Source: Mesorhizobium sp. NFR06 (GTDB lineage: Bacteria > Pseudomonadota > Alphaproteobacteria > Rhizobiales > Rhizobiaceae). From it: 64,000 nucleotides of DNA. The notes beneath the pieces are model-generated. The model was not told the DNA's origin. It did not search any database and saw only the letters and a list, made by a program, of their open reading frames with translations. The position numbers were made by a program, and so were the translations under genes. The stretch is from assembly GCF_900115245.1 (NCBI RefSeq), contig NZ_FOVT01000015.1, positions 101,001 to 165,000 on the forward strand, given 5' to 3'. Shown piece by piece: positions 50,239 to 58,994 of this stretch (the first letter of the stretch is position 1; each line of letters opens with the position of its first letter).

Positions 50239-51402
50239 TCAAGCCGACTTGAAGCGCGCCATCAGCTCGGCGCGGCCCGGATCGGTCAGCGTCGCGGCGG
50301 CGCCGAACTCGAGCGGCTTCAGGAGATCTGCTGCCGGATAGAGGATCGGGTTGTCGAGCACCTCCTTCGGCAGCAGCGCGTTGACGCGCGCATCGATCGA
50401 GGGTGCGCCGTTGGCCAGATGCTCTTTCACCGCCACCTTCGGGTTCATCAGATAGTTGAGCAGCGCATAGCCGGCGGGCTTGTTCGGCGCATCCTTCGGG
50501 ATGGCGTAGAAATCGGTCCAGATTTCGCCGCCTTCCTTGCCGAGCACATAGGCGATCTCGGGAATGTCGCGATGGAGCTGCGCGCCGTCATTGGTCCAGC
50601 ACATGGTCATCCAGGCGTCGCCGGCGCGCATTCCGGGCTGATAGTCGCTCGACACCGCGAAGAGATGCGGCTTGACCTTGAGCAGCAGTTCCTCGGCCTT
50701 GGCGAGCTCGTCCTGCTTCAGCGAGTTGAATGAGTAGCCGTAATACTTCAACGCATTGCCGATCGTGGTCAGCTGATAGTCATGCACCATGGTGCGGCCG
50801 TCGCCTTCAGCCATGGCCGTGTCCCAGAACTCCTTCCAGCTCGACATCGGCTTGGTCAGCTTCTTGGTGTTGACGGCAAAGCCGGTCGTGCCCCAGTTCT
50901 TCGGCACCGCGTAGGTCGTGGCGTCGATCGTGCCTTCCGCCGTGAAGCGCGCATCCTCCGACTTGCCGTCGAAATTGCCGAGCTTTGCCATGTCCAGCGG
51001 CTCGATGATGCCGAGCTTCTTGTAAGTCGAGATGGTGTAGTTGGTCGGCACGAACAGGCTCCAGCCCGAGCCGCCGGCCTGCAGCTTGGCCAGCATCTCC
51101 TCGTTCGATCCGAAGACGTTGACCTCGACGGCCACGCCCGTCTCGGCCTTGAAGTTCTCGAAGGTCTGCGGGTCATGATAGTTCGGCCAGGTGGCGATCG
51201 ACATGCGGTCGCCGAGGCTTTCGGCGGCGAAGGCCGGCGTCGGCATGATGCCGAGCTCGCGCGCCATGACCGCGGTCGCGACGCCAAGGCCGGTGAGGCC
51301 GAGGAAGTCGCGCCGGCTGATCGAGCCGCGCTTCAGGCGCATCAACTGGTCGACGAATTTATCGGGGCTTATCGGCAGTCCGTCACGATGGGATTTCGGC
51401 AT
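50239..51402 (-). CDS. Polyamine-type ABC transporter substrate-binding protein (PotD-like)
   Basis: A 387-residue periplasmic protein with a twin-arginine signal (ISRRDFLGLTGLGVATAVM), cleaved after about residue 60. The mature domain starts MSIATWPNYHDPQTFENF, as in PotD/PotF-type proteins. ATG at 51402 lies inside the end of the ATPase gene, so the two overlap by 20 bases. It precedes permeases and SDR. Likely ligand: a polyamine or related amine. Confidence 0.85.
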   Translation of the reverse strand: MPKSHRDGLPISPDKFVDQLMRLKRGSISRRDFLGLTGLGVATAVMARELGIMPTPAFAAESLGDRMSIATWPNYHDPQTFENFKAETGVAVEVNVFGSNEEMLAKLQAGGSGWSLFVPTNYTISTYKKLGIIEPLDMAKLGNFDGKSEDARFTAEGTIDATTYAVPKNWGTTGFAVNTKKLTKPMSSWKEFWDTAMAEGDGRTMVHDYQLTTIGNALKYYGYSFNSLKQDELAKAEELLLKVKPHLFAVSSDYQPGMRAGDAWMTMCWTNDGAQLHRDIPEIAYVLGKEGGEIWTDFYAIPKDAPNKPAGYALLNYLMNPKVAVKEHLANGAPSIDARVNALLPKEVLDNPILYPAADLLKPLEFGAAATLTDPGRAELMARFKSA

Positions 51403-52510
51403 TTTGGTCTTCCCTCTGGTTGGTCCCGTTGTTCTTGGGGTGCGGAAACGCCAGCGGCGCTCCGGCGGCAAAGCCGATGGCGACGGGTTCGCCCGGCTTG
51501 AAGAGATTGCCCTTGCCGATCACGTGATCGGCCTTGGCGAGCAGTGATCCGATGCCCTGGACCTCGATTGCGTACTCGGCTGTCGAGCCCAGGAAAATCC
51601 GGTTGCGGACGATGCCCTTCAAGGCGCCGCCTCCGGGCGCCGAGAGGCTGAGCGCTTCCGGCCGCAGGCTGACGGACACGGCCTCGCCGCGGCTGAGCGG
51701 CAGCCGCTTGCGCGCCGAAATCACGGTGCCGTCGGCAAGCGCGACTTCGACGAGGTCGCCCGAGAGTGCGGCCACCTTGCCGCTGACGAGATTGGTCTTG
51801 CCGACGAAGTCAGCCACGAACAGGTCCGCCGGCTCGTCATAGATCTCGCTCGGCTGCCCGAGTTGGACGACGCGGCCGCCATTCATGACGCAGACGAAGT
51901 CGCTCATCGACAGCGCCTCCTCCTGGTCGTGGGTGACCAGCACGAAGGTGATGCCGATCTCGCGCTGCAAATTCTGCAGCTCGATCTGCATGTCGGTGCG
52001 CAGCTTCTTGTCGAGCGCCGCCAGCGGCTCGTCCAGCAGCAGCACCGCCGGCTTGTTGACCAGCGCCCGGGCGAGCGCGACGCGCTGCTGCTGGCCGCCG
52101 GAGAGCTCGTGGATCTTGCGGCGGCCGTAGCCGGCGAGCTGCACCATGGAAAGCGCCTCGCCGGCCCTTGAGGAGATCTCGCGCGACGACAGCCGCGGCC
52201 TCGCCTGGCGCAGGCCGTAGGAAATGTTCTCCTCGACATCGAGATGCGGGAACAGCGCATATTGCTGGAACACCATGTTGACCGGGCGCCGGTAGGGCGG
52301 CGTTCCGGCCATGTTGTTGCCGCGGATCAGCACCTGGCCCTCGCTAGGTTGCTCGAAGCCGCCGATCATGCGCAGGCACGTCGTCTTGCCGCAACCGGAG
52401 GGGCCGAGCAGCGCCACGAAGGCCGAAGGCGGGATGGCAAGGTCTATGCCGCCGACCGCGGTGACGGCGCCGTAGCGCTTGGTGACAGCGCGAAATTCGA
52501 TATCGGGCAC
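51383..52510 (-). CDS. Polyamine-type ABC transporter ATPase (PotA-like)
   Basis: About 375 residues from the GTG at 52510 (MPDIEFRAVTKRYG); a TTG at 52549 would add 13 residues, and neither has a clear ribosome site. Walker A GPSGCGKTT, signature LSGGQQQRVA, Walker B VLLLDEP, H-loop VTHDQ, and a TOBE domain with SVSLRPEALSL. Its end overlaps the binding-protein start by 20 bases. First gene of the minus-strand operon, divergent from the LuxR-type gene. Confidence 0.85.
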   Translation of the reverse strand: MPDIEFRAVTKRYGAVTAVGGIDLAIPPSAFVALLGPSGCGKTTCLRMIGGFEQPSEGQVLIRGNNMAGTPPYRRPVNMVFQQYALFPHLDVEENISYGLRQARPRLSSREISSRAGEALSMVQLAGYGRRKIHELSGGQQQRVALARALVNKPAVLLLDEPLAALDKKLRTDMQIELQNLQREIGITFVLVTHDQEEALSMSDFVCVMNGGRVVQLGQPSEIYDEPADLFVADFVGKTNLVSGKVAALSGDLVEVALADGTVISARKRLPLSRGEAVSVSLRPEALSLSAPGGGALKGIVRNRIFLGSTAEYAIEVQGIGSLLAKADHVIGKGNLFKPGEPVAIGFAAGAPLAFPHPKNNGTNQREDQNAEIPS

Positions 52511-52583
52511 TGCAGTCAAGCCACGGGCTCCAGCGATAGCGTGAGGCAATGTTGTGACGCTAGCAGAGCCAATGGCGCCTAGT

Positions 52584-52605
52584 ATATACCTCGTAGGTGG
52601 TATAT
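52584..52605. promoter_or_regulatory. Inverted repeat at the LuxR/importer divergent promoter
   Basis: ATATACC (52584-52590) and GGTATAT (52599-52605) form a perfect palindrome with an 8-base spacer in a region AT-richer than its neighbours. It lies 33 bases upstream of the LuxR-type start and 74 bases from the ATPase start, suiting an operator for one or both genes. Confidence 0.55.
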
Positions 52606-52637
52606 TTAGCCGATTTTATCGTTTTGAGGGGTATGAA

Positions 52638-53450
52638 TTGGCCGCCTCCCGCAGTGATGACTATAACGCTTTAGCCGCCGTGATCGCCGCCACGCGCGAG
52701 ACCGGCGGCGACCATTTCGGCAAGGCGATCGTCGGCTGGCTGCGCGGCCATGTCCGCTTCGACCACTGCGTGATCTTCGGCTATCGCGGCGCTGCGCGGC
52801 CGCCGCTTTTGTTCGAGACCTTCTCGCCGACGGAGAGCCATATATTTGTCGCCCTCTACCAGGAGGGACCCTATCTGCTGGACCCGTTCCACCACGCCGC
52901 GGTCGAGCGCAAGGAAGGCTTCTGGCGCATGCGCGAGCTCGCCCCGGACCGCTTCTATGCCAGCGAATACTATCGTTCCTATTACAGCCAGACCCGGCTC
53001 GCCGAGGAAGTCGGCTTCTTCGTGCCGCTGGCCGGCAAGGACGCGCTCGTGCTGTCGCTGATGCGGCTGCGCGCCACCGGGCCGTTCGGAACCGCCGACG
53101 CCAGGCTGTTGCGCGACATGGCGCCGGCGGTGATCGGCTTCTGTAAGCAGCGCTGGCCGTCCTTGCCCGCCGACGAGGTTGTGCTGCCTCCCTCCGGCGA
53201 AACCATCGCAATGGCCAACGAGCTCGATCGCGCGCATATCTGGAAGAGCCTGTCGCTGACGTCGCGCGAAAAACAGGTCGTCGACCTCGTGCTTCAGGGC
53301 CACTCCACGGAATCGATCGCCAGGGCGCTGCGCATCGTGCCCGGCACCGTCAAGGTCCACCGCCGCAACATCTACCGCAAGCTCAAGATCAAGTCGCAGG
53401 CCGGTCTCTTCGCACGCTTCGTCGAGATCATCGAGGCGCGGCTCGGATAG
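52638..53450 (+). CDS. LuxR-type regulator
   Basis: About 270 residues. TTG at 52638 has GAGGGG at good spacing; a GTG at 52554 would place the inverted repeat inside the gene. The N-terminal part looks like a sensory GAF-like domain (residues about 20-170). The C-terminal HTH_LuxR is complete (LTSREKQVVDLVLQGHSTESIARAL, TVKVHRRNIYRKL). No LuxI gene is seen. It is divergent from the amine importer and probably controls it. Confidence 0.8.
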   Translation: MAASRSDDYNALAAVIAATRETGGDHFGKAIVGWLRGHVRFDHCVIFGYRGAARPPLLFETFSPTESHIFVALYQEGPYLLDPFHHAAVERKEGFWRMRELAPDRFYASEYYRSYYSQTRLAEEVGFFVPLAGKDALVLSLMRLRATGPFGTADARLLRDMAPAVIGFCKQRWPSLPADEVVLPPSGETIAMANELDRAHIWKSLSLTSREKQVVDLVLQGHSTESIARALRIVPGTVKVHRRNIYRKLKIKSQAGLFARFVEIIEARLG

Positions 53451-53627
53451 CGCGGCTGAACCGCGACAAGCGCCCAGGCAACCCCTCTTGGGCAAGCGCC
53501 GGCGCGAGGCTTGCAGCGGCGCGCGTTAACCGTCTATCGTGCAGCGCCAAGAACAGCCGGGCAGGCATCGCGGCGGCGACTTAAACGACGGAACAATTTT
53601 CAGGACGAATGAAGTAACGCTTAGCCA

Positions 53628-54326
53628 ATGGCCGACAAATCGCAATTCGGACTGATCGCTGTCGATACCGTTCCGCTGCACGAGAAAGTCTATCTGGAGC
53701 TCGTGCGGGCCCTTATGTCGGGCCAGTTGCAGCCCGGCCAGAAGCTGACCTCGCGCAAGCTCGCCAAGGAGCTCGGCACCAGCGATATGCCGGTGCGCAG
53801 CGCCTTCACGCGGCTGCAGGCGCTCAAGGCGCTGAGCCCGATGCCGAACGGCAGCGTCGAGGTGCCGATGATCTCCGCCGACCGCTTCCAGCAACTGACC
53901 GCGGTGCGCACGATCCTCGAGGGCACGGCAACCGAGTTCGCGACAAAACGCATCAACGGCAACAATCTGCGCGCCATCCGCCGTCACTGCACCGAACTCA
54001 CCCAGGCCGCGCGCAGCGGCGACATCGAAAACTATCTGCTTAAGAACCACGACTTCAAATTCTCGATCTATCGCCATTGCGGCAACGAGCAGATGATCTT
54101 CCTGATCGAGACGGTGTGGATGCAGGTCGGTCCTTTCCTGCGAAATCTGCGCATCGGCTTCGAGGACGATCTCGCCGGCATTCTGGGCATCGACTACCAC
54201 GAGGAAGTCGTCGCGGCGATCGAGGCCGGTGACGGCGAAAGGGCGCGTGCGGCGATCGTGCGCGACATTGACGAAGGCGCCACCCACATACTTAGCCAGG
54301 TCAAGTTCCCGGAGCTGCGCCAGTAG
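53628..54326 (+). CDS. GntR-family regulator (FCD type)
   Basis: A 232-residue regulator. Winged helix near residues 20-75 (LTSRKLAKELGTSDMPVRSAF), then an all-helical FCD ligand domain with KNHDFKFSIYRHCGNEQMI. It lies just before a second glutamine-synthetase-like ligase and is probably its regulator, or that of the whole amine cluster. Confidence 0.87.
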   Translation: MADKSQFGLIAVDTVPLHEKVYLELVRALMSGQLQPGQKLTSRKLAKELGTSDMPVRSAFTRLQALKALSPMPNGSVEVPMISADRFQQLTAVRTILEGTATEFATKRINGNNLRAIRRHCTELTQAARSGDIENYLLKNHDFKFSIYRHCGNEQMIFLIETVWMQVGPFLRNLRIGFEDDLAGILGIDYHEEVVAAIEAGDGERARAAIVRDIDEGATHILSQVKFPELRQ

Positions 54327-54346
54327 GGACTTGAGGGCGGAGCGCT

Positions 54347-54410
54347 CGTCTATTCATCTCGGCGGAGCAAAGAGCGAAGCGACGCGGCTGAGACCGAAGG
54401 ATGAAGAAGT
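54347..54410. repeat. Half-copy of the 1.4-kb palindromic element
   Basis: The sequence GGCGGAGCAAAGAGCGAAGC and the GACGCGGCTGAGACCGA that follows align with the left arm of the element at 1435-1500. Only one arm is recognisable, so the element is truncated or decayed. The rest of the 54327-54634 gap shows no gene. Confidence 0.5.
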
Positions 54411-54634
54411 TGCGCGGAATCGGCCAATCCCTAAGGAATGCGACCCATCGGCGGGCTTCAAATCAACCGATCAAATGCCCTTGGCTTTCCCTCACCCGCC
54501 AGCTATGTTGCGATCGCAGATCGCAGAGATTGGACCCGAAATGCCGCCCGATATCCCAGCTAGTGACTTGAAAAAATGAAGAAAAATCATTCGGCTCCAG
54601 CCGGATAGGTCTTCATGAACTCACAAGCTGAAAA

Positions 54635-56041
54635 ATGGATATCGTAGCCGACAGGGGCTACAGCACCTTCGAAAAGGGCTGGAAATTGAGCGACGCAATT
54701 GCTGACGTTTTGAACTGGCTTGAAAGTAGGAAGGACATCCAGAGCCTGCGGGCAGCGGTATGCGACCTGAACGGCATCATGCGCGGCAAGCGCATTCCGG
54801 TCGAGCAGGCGCGCAAGGCGCTCGAGGGCAAGCTGCGCATGCCCTACTCGGCCATCGGCCTCGACATCTGGGGCGAGGACATCGAAGGCAACGCCCAGGT
54901 GTTCTCGACCGGCGACGCCGACGGGCTTTGCCACTGGACGGGACGCGGCATACTGCCCGTCAACTGGACGGCGCATCCCACGGCGCTGTTGCCGGTCTGG
55001 CTGGCGGACGACAGCGGCGCGCCCTATCTCGGCGACCCGCGCCGGGCGCTGGCCCGCATCCTCGACCGCTATGCCGCGCTTGGCCTGACGCCCGTCACCG
55101 CGACCGAGCTCGAATTCTACCTCGTCGATCCGACATCGCAACGTCCGGTCGGCCCCGTCTCGCCGGTCACCGGGCGGCGCCTGGATTCCGACGCCGCGCT
55201 TTCGATCGATGAGGTCGACGATTTCGAGGCTTTCATCCACGACATCTACGAAGCCTGCCGCATGCAGGACATTCCGGTCGACACCGCGATCGCCGAGAAC
55301 GGCGTCGGCCAGTTTGAGATCAACCTCAACCATGTGCCGGACGCGTTGCGCGCGGCGGACGACGCGGTGCTGTTCAAGCGCACTGTCAAGGGGATCGCGC
55401 GCAAGCACGGTTTCGCCGCCTGCTTCATGGCCAAGCCCTATGGCGAGCGCGCCGGCAACGGCTTCCACGTTCATTTCAGCGTCCTCGACAAGGATGGCCG
55501 CAACGTCTTCGACGACGGCTCCGATCAGGGCTCCGACACCATGCGCCACGCGGTTGGCGGCTTGCTCGCCGCGATGGCGCAAAGCACGCTGGTGTTCGCG
55601 CCGCATTTCAATTCCTACCGCCGGCTGCGGCCACGATCCTATGCCCCGACCGCGGTCGCCTGGGGCTACGAAAACCGTATGGTGGCGATTCGCATTCCGG
55701 GCGGCCCGTCGGCCGCGCGCCGCATCGAGCACCGCGTCTCCGGCGCCGATGCCAATCCCTATCTGGTGCTGGCGGCGATCCTGGGCGCGGCGTTGATCGG
55801 CATCGAGCGCCAGCTCTCGCCCGGCGAGCCGACCGGCGGTGAGGGCCAGGGACTGCCGCTCGCCAAGCTGCCGCCGGATTGGGCTTCGGCGATCGCCGCT
55901 TTCGAGGCCGGGCCGCGTGTTGCGGAAATCTTCCCGACCGTGTTGCGTGACGCCTTCATCGCCTGCAAGCGCCAGGAGTTGAACACGTTCGCGCTCAACG
56001 TCAGCGACTTCGAGATCGAGACCTATCTCGAGAGTGTTTGA
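54635..56041 (+). CDS. Second gamma-glutamyl-amine ligase (glutamine synthetase homologue)
   Basis: A 468-residue homologue of PuuA. Features: N-terminal VCDLNGIMRGKRIP, catalytic TATELEFYLV, QFEINLNH, FMAKPYGERAGNGFHVHFS, SYRRLRPRSYAPTAVAWGYENRM split over two, and RIPGGPSAARRIEHR. It is clearly diverged from the 45955 ligase, so the two probably act on different amines. No clear Shine-Dalgarno sequence is visible just upstream of the ATG. Confidence 0.87.
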   Translation: MDIVADRGYSTFEKGWKLSDAIADVLNWLESRKDIQSLRAAVCDLNGIMRGKRIPVEQARKALEGKLRMPYSAIGLDIWGEDIEGNAQVFSTGDADGLCHWTGRGILPVNWTAHPTALLPVWLADDSGAPYLGDPRRALARILDRYAALGLTPVTATELEFYLVDPTSQRPVGPVSPVTGRRLDSDAALSIDEVDDFEAFIHDIYEACRMQDIPVDTAIAENGVGQFEINLNHVPDALRAADDAVLFKRTVKGIARKHGFAACFMAKPYGERAGNGFHVHFSVLDKDGRNVFDDGSDQGSDTMRHAVGGLLAAMAQSTLVFAPHFNSYRRLRPRSYAPTAVAWGYENRMVAIRIPGGPSAARRIEHRVSGADANPYLVLAAILGAALIGIERQLSPGEPTGGEGQGLPLAKLPPDWASAIAAFEAGPRVAEIFPTVLRDAFIACKRQELNTFALNVSDFEIETYLESV

Positions 56042-56088
56042 GAACGGCCGCCGTTGCAGGCTGCCGCTCTGTTCGCGTCCTGATGGCG

Positions 56089-57273
56089 TCAAGCCAGCCC
56101 GAACCGCTCCACGGCGCGCATGATGCCGCGCAGCTCGGCGAGGCCCTTCAGCCGGCCGATCAGCGAGTAGCCGGGATTGATCTTTTTCTTGCCGATGTCG
56201 TCGGCGAGGAGATGGCCGTGGTCCGGCCGCATCGGAATGCGCCAGTCGGCGCGACCTTCCTTGCGACGGCGCGCCTCCTCCTGCATCAAAGCGAGGATGA
56301 CATGCGCCATGTCGGTGCCGCCCTCGAGATGCTCGGCTTCATGGAACGAGCCGTCCTCTTCGATGGTGATGTTGCGCAGATGGACGAAGTGGATGCGGTC
56401 GGCGAATTCCCTGACCATCGCGACAATGTCGTTGTCGGCGCGCGTGCCGTAGGAGCCGGTGCAGAAGGTCAACCCATTGGCCGGGCTGTCGACGGCATTG
56501 AGGATGAAACGCGCGTCGTCGGCGGTCGAAACGATGCGCGGCAGGCCGTAGAGCGAGAAGGGCGGATCGTCCGGATGGATGCACATGCGCGCACCTTCCT
56601 CTTCGGCCACCGGAACGATCTCGCGCAGGAACCAGGCGAGGTTGTCGCGCAGTTCTTTCGGTCCGATCGCGTCGTATTCGGCCAGCGCCTCGCGAAAACT
56701 GTCCCTGTCGTAGCTGCGCTCGGTTGCCGGCAGGCCGGCGATCAGGTTGCGCTCGATCCGCTCTATCTGATCCGACGTCAGCGACTTCAGTCGCGTCCCG
56801 GCTTCGGCAATGCGCGCCGGCGTATAGCTGGCGGCGCCATTCTTGCGTTGCAGCACGAAAAGATCATAGGCGGCAAAGTCGATGGCATCGAAGCGCAGCG
56901 CATAGCCGGTCGTCGGCAGGCGATACATGAGGTCGGTGCGCGTCCAGTCGACCACCGGCATGAAATTGTAGCAGATCGTCTTGATGCCGGCCCTGGCGAG
57001 CGTGCGGATGCTGTCGCGGTAATAACCGGCATAGCGCTCGCGTTCCGGGGCGCCGATCTTGAAGGAATTGTGGACCGGGATGCTCTCGACGACCGACCAT
57101 GTCAGGCCGGCGGCCTCGATGATCCGCTTGCGCTCGAGCACGTCGGCTTCGGGCCATGCCCTGCCGTCGTAGATGTGGTGAAGCGCCGAAACCACGCCTG
57201 TGGCGCCGGCCTGTTTGACATGCTCAAGCGTCACCGGATCATCCGGACCATACCAGCGCCAGCACTGTTCCAT
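56089..57273 (-). CDS. uxuA: Mannonate dehydratase UxuA
   Basis: A 394-residue TIM-barrel protein converting D-mannonate to 2-keto-3-deoxygluconate in glucuronate breakdown. Metal-ligand motifs of UxuA are present: HPDDPP (near residue 230), a CTGSYG segment, VHLRN, and RPDHGHLL. The N-terminal region (ECCWRWYG-like WRWYGPDDPV) is typical. It is divergent from a FadR-type regulator with a pair of operator-like sites between. Confidence 0.93.
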   Translation of the reverse strand: MEQCWRWYGPDDPVTLEHVKQAGATGVVSALHHIYDGRAWPEADVLERKRIIEAAGLTWSVVESIPVHNSFKIGAPERERYAGYYRDSIRTLARAGIKTICYNFMPVVDWTRTDLMYRLPTTGYALRFDAIDFAAYDLFVLQRKNGAASYTPARIAEAGTRLKSLTSDQIERIERNLIAGLPATERSYDRDSFREALAEYDAIGPKELRDNLAWFLREIVPVAEEEGARMCIHPDDPPFSLYGLPRIVSTADDARFILNAVDSPANGLTFCTGSYGTRADNDIVAMVREFADRIHFVHLRNITIEEDGSFHEAEHLEGGTDMAHVILALMQEEARRRKEGRADWRIPMRPDHGHLLADDIGKKKINPGYSLIGRLKGLAELRGIMRAVERFGLA

Positions 57274-57305
57274 GAAGCCTCCTCGATGTCAGGTAGGCGA
57301 CAATA

Positions 57306-57316
57306 TTGTTGGACCA
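57306..57316 (-). promoter_or_regulatory. Operator-like site TGGTCCAACAA (minus strand)
   Basis: The 11-mer occurs here on the minus strand, 33 bases upstream of uxuA, and again on the plus strand at 57413-57423. It contains the TGGTnnnAC core of FadR-subfamily sites. Confidence 0.55.
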
Positions 57317-57412
57317 CAAGCCTGTCAATAAGCGAGAACGCTCTTCGCATCAGTTGCGATGACCCGCTTTTGTCCGCTGATGATTGATTTCCTATTCGAT
57401 TGGCTCTAGGTT

Positions 57413-57423
57413 TGGTCCAACAA
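57413..57423 (+). promoter_or_regulatory. Operator-like site TGGTCCAACAA (plus strand)
   Basis: Second copy, 18 bases upstream of the regulator TTG start at 57441, oriented outward from the uxuA copy. Autoregulation plus uxuA control by the FadR-type protein is the simplest reading. Confidence 0.55.
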
Positions 57424-57440
57424 ATAGAGGAGGCAACGTC

Positions 57441-58214
57441 TTGGATCAAGAAGCGGCGGAAGACGCCGGGATCAGCAGTTCCGCCGTCGACCATACGGTG
57501 CGGCAGATCCTCGACCTCATTCGCAATCGCGCCATGTCCGTGGGCGACGTCCTGCCCACCGAACGGGAACTTGGCGAACTGTTCGGCGCCAGCCGCAACA
57601 CGATACGCGAGGCGCTGCGCACCATCCGCACCTATGGCCTGATCGATCCCAAGCCGCGGGTCGGGGCGGTGCTGGCCGACCGCCAGAATGTCGCGATCCA
57701 GAATTTCTTTGCCGCCCAGATGGATATTTCGAGGACCTCCTTTCACGACATACAGGGGTTTCGCCGCATCATCGAGGTAAGCATCGGCGAGCACATCATC
57801 CTCAATGCCGGCGCCGCCGAACTCGACGCCCTGGACAAAGTCAACGGCCTGATCGAAGCCAGCAAGGACGTCCAGGAAGCAGCGCAGCGCGATTTCGATT
57901 TCCACCTGGCGCTGATGAAGCTCGCCGGCAACCGCATGCTCGTGCAGACTTACCAGTTCCTGTCGCCGGTTATTCTGCACATCATGACCGTCGGCAAATC
58001 CATCCGGCCGGTGCTGAGCGAAACACGCTGCGCCCATGGCGAGATCATCGCCGCTTTGCGCGCACGCGACCGTATCGCCTACAGCTACCTGATGAGCCGG
58101 CATCTCGATTTCGGCCTGCGCTTCGTTCCCGACGACCTCGAAAACGCACGCACCTCGCCGGCAATGCAGGCAGAGCCGGACCCGACATCTTCCAAGGATT
58201 TGCATCATGTCTGA
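57441..58214 (+). CDS. FadR-subfamily regulator of hexuronate genes (UxuR-like)
   Basis: About 257 residues from TTG 57441, which has GAGGAGG at 7-base spacing; an upstream ATG at 57384 would put the operator inside the gene. HTH at about 30-80 (LPTERELGELFGASRNTIREAL) and a C-terminal FCD domain. Divergent from uxuA and overlapping the SDR gene by 8 bases. Similar regulators in other bacteria respond to fructuronate or related acids. Confidence 0.85.
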   Translation: MDQEAAEDAGISSSAVDHTVRQILDLIRNRAMSVGDVLPTERELGELFGASRNTIREALRTIRTYGLIDPKPRVGAVLADRQNVAIQNFFAAQMDISRTSFHDIQGFRRIIEVSIGEHIILNAGAAELDALDKVNGLIEASKDVQEAAQRDFDFHLALMKLAGNRMLVQTYQFLSPVILHIMTVGKSIRPVLSETRCAHGEIIAALRARDRIAYSYLMSRHLDFGLRFVPDDLENARTSPAMQAEPDPTSSKDLHHV

Positions 58215-58992
58215 ATTTGAGAACAAGGTTGCGCTGATCACTGGCACGACCGGCATCGCGCTCGCCACCGCGAGACGGCTGGCGCAAGGGGGTGCCGCGA
58301 TCGTCGCCTGCGGCATCGACCGGGCGGCAAACGCCGCGATGCAGGAAAGCTTCGTCAAGGCCAGGGCGAATGCGCTCGTGCAAACGGTTGACGTCTCCGT
58401 CGCCGATGAGGTTCGCGACGTAGTGGCAGCCGGTGTCAAACGTTTCGGCGGTATCGACATCATCGTCAATTCCGCAGCGATCCATCCCTATGGAACGGCG
58501 ACGACGACCGACTGGGAAACCTGGAACAAGGCGATGACGGTCAATGTCGGCTCGATCTACCTGACGGCTCATTTCGGCATACCGGAAATGATCAAGCGCG
58601 GCGGCGGCGCCATCGTCAACGTCGCTTCGGTGCAGGGCTTCGCCTGCCAGCAGAATGTGGCCGCCTACGCCACGACCAAGGGCGCCATTCACACGCTGAC
58701 GCGCTCGCTGGCGCTCGACTATGCGGCGGCCGGCATCCGGGTGAATTCGGTCAGCCCGGGCTCGATCCGCACTCCTATTCTCGAGAAGGCCGCGCGTGGC
58801 GACAATGGCAGCGATGCCGATGTCGAGGAGGCCTACAGGCGCTTTGGCGCGGCCCATCCGCTTGGCCGCATCGGCGAGCCGGAGGAGGTGGCGGAACTCA
58901 TCGCCTTCCTGTGCTCGTCCAAGGCCGGTTTCTGCACCGGCGCGGACTACAGAATAGATGGCGGCCTGACCGCCGGCATCGGCGTGAAATGA
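58207..58992 (+). CDS. SDR oxidoreductase, probable hexonate/mannonate dehydrogenase
   Basis: A 261-residue SDR. Cofactor motif ALITGTTGIALATA (Gly-Thr-Thr-Gly), NSAAIHPYG, active-site Ser in NVASVQGF and YATTK, and the C-terminal TGADYRIDGGLTAG. It is coupled to the regulator gene by overlap. In uxu loci the partner reduces fructuronate to mannonate; SDR-type replacements of UxuB exist, so this is the likely role but is not proven. Confidence 0.82.
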   Translation: MSEFENKVALITGTTGIALATARRLAQGGAAIVACGIDRAANAAMQESFVKARANALVQTVDVSVADEVRDVVAAGVKRFGGIDIIVNSAAIHPYGTATTTDWETWNKAMTVNVGSIYLTAHFGIPEMIKRGGGAIVNVASVQGFACQQNVAAYATTKGAIHTLTRSLALDYAAAGIRVNSVSPGSIRTPILEKAARGDNGSDADVEEAYRRFGAAHPLGRIGEPEEVAELIAFLCSSKAGFCTGADYRIDGGLTAGIGVK

Positions 58993-58994
58993 CC

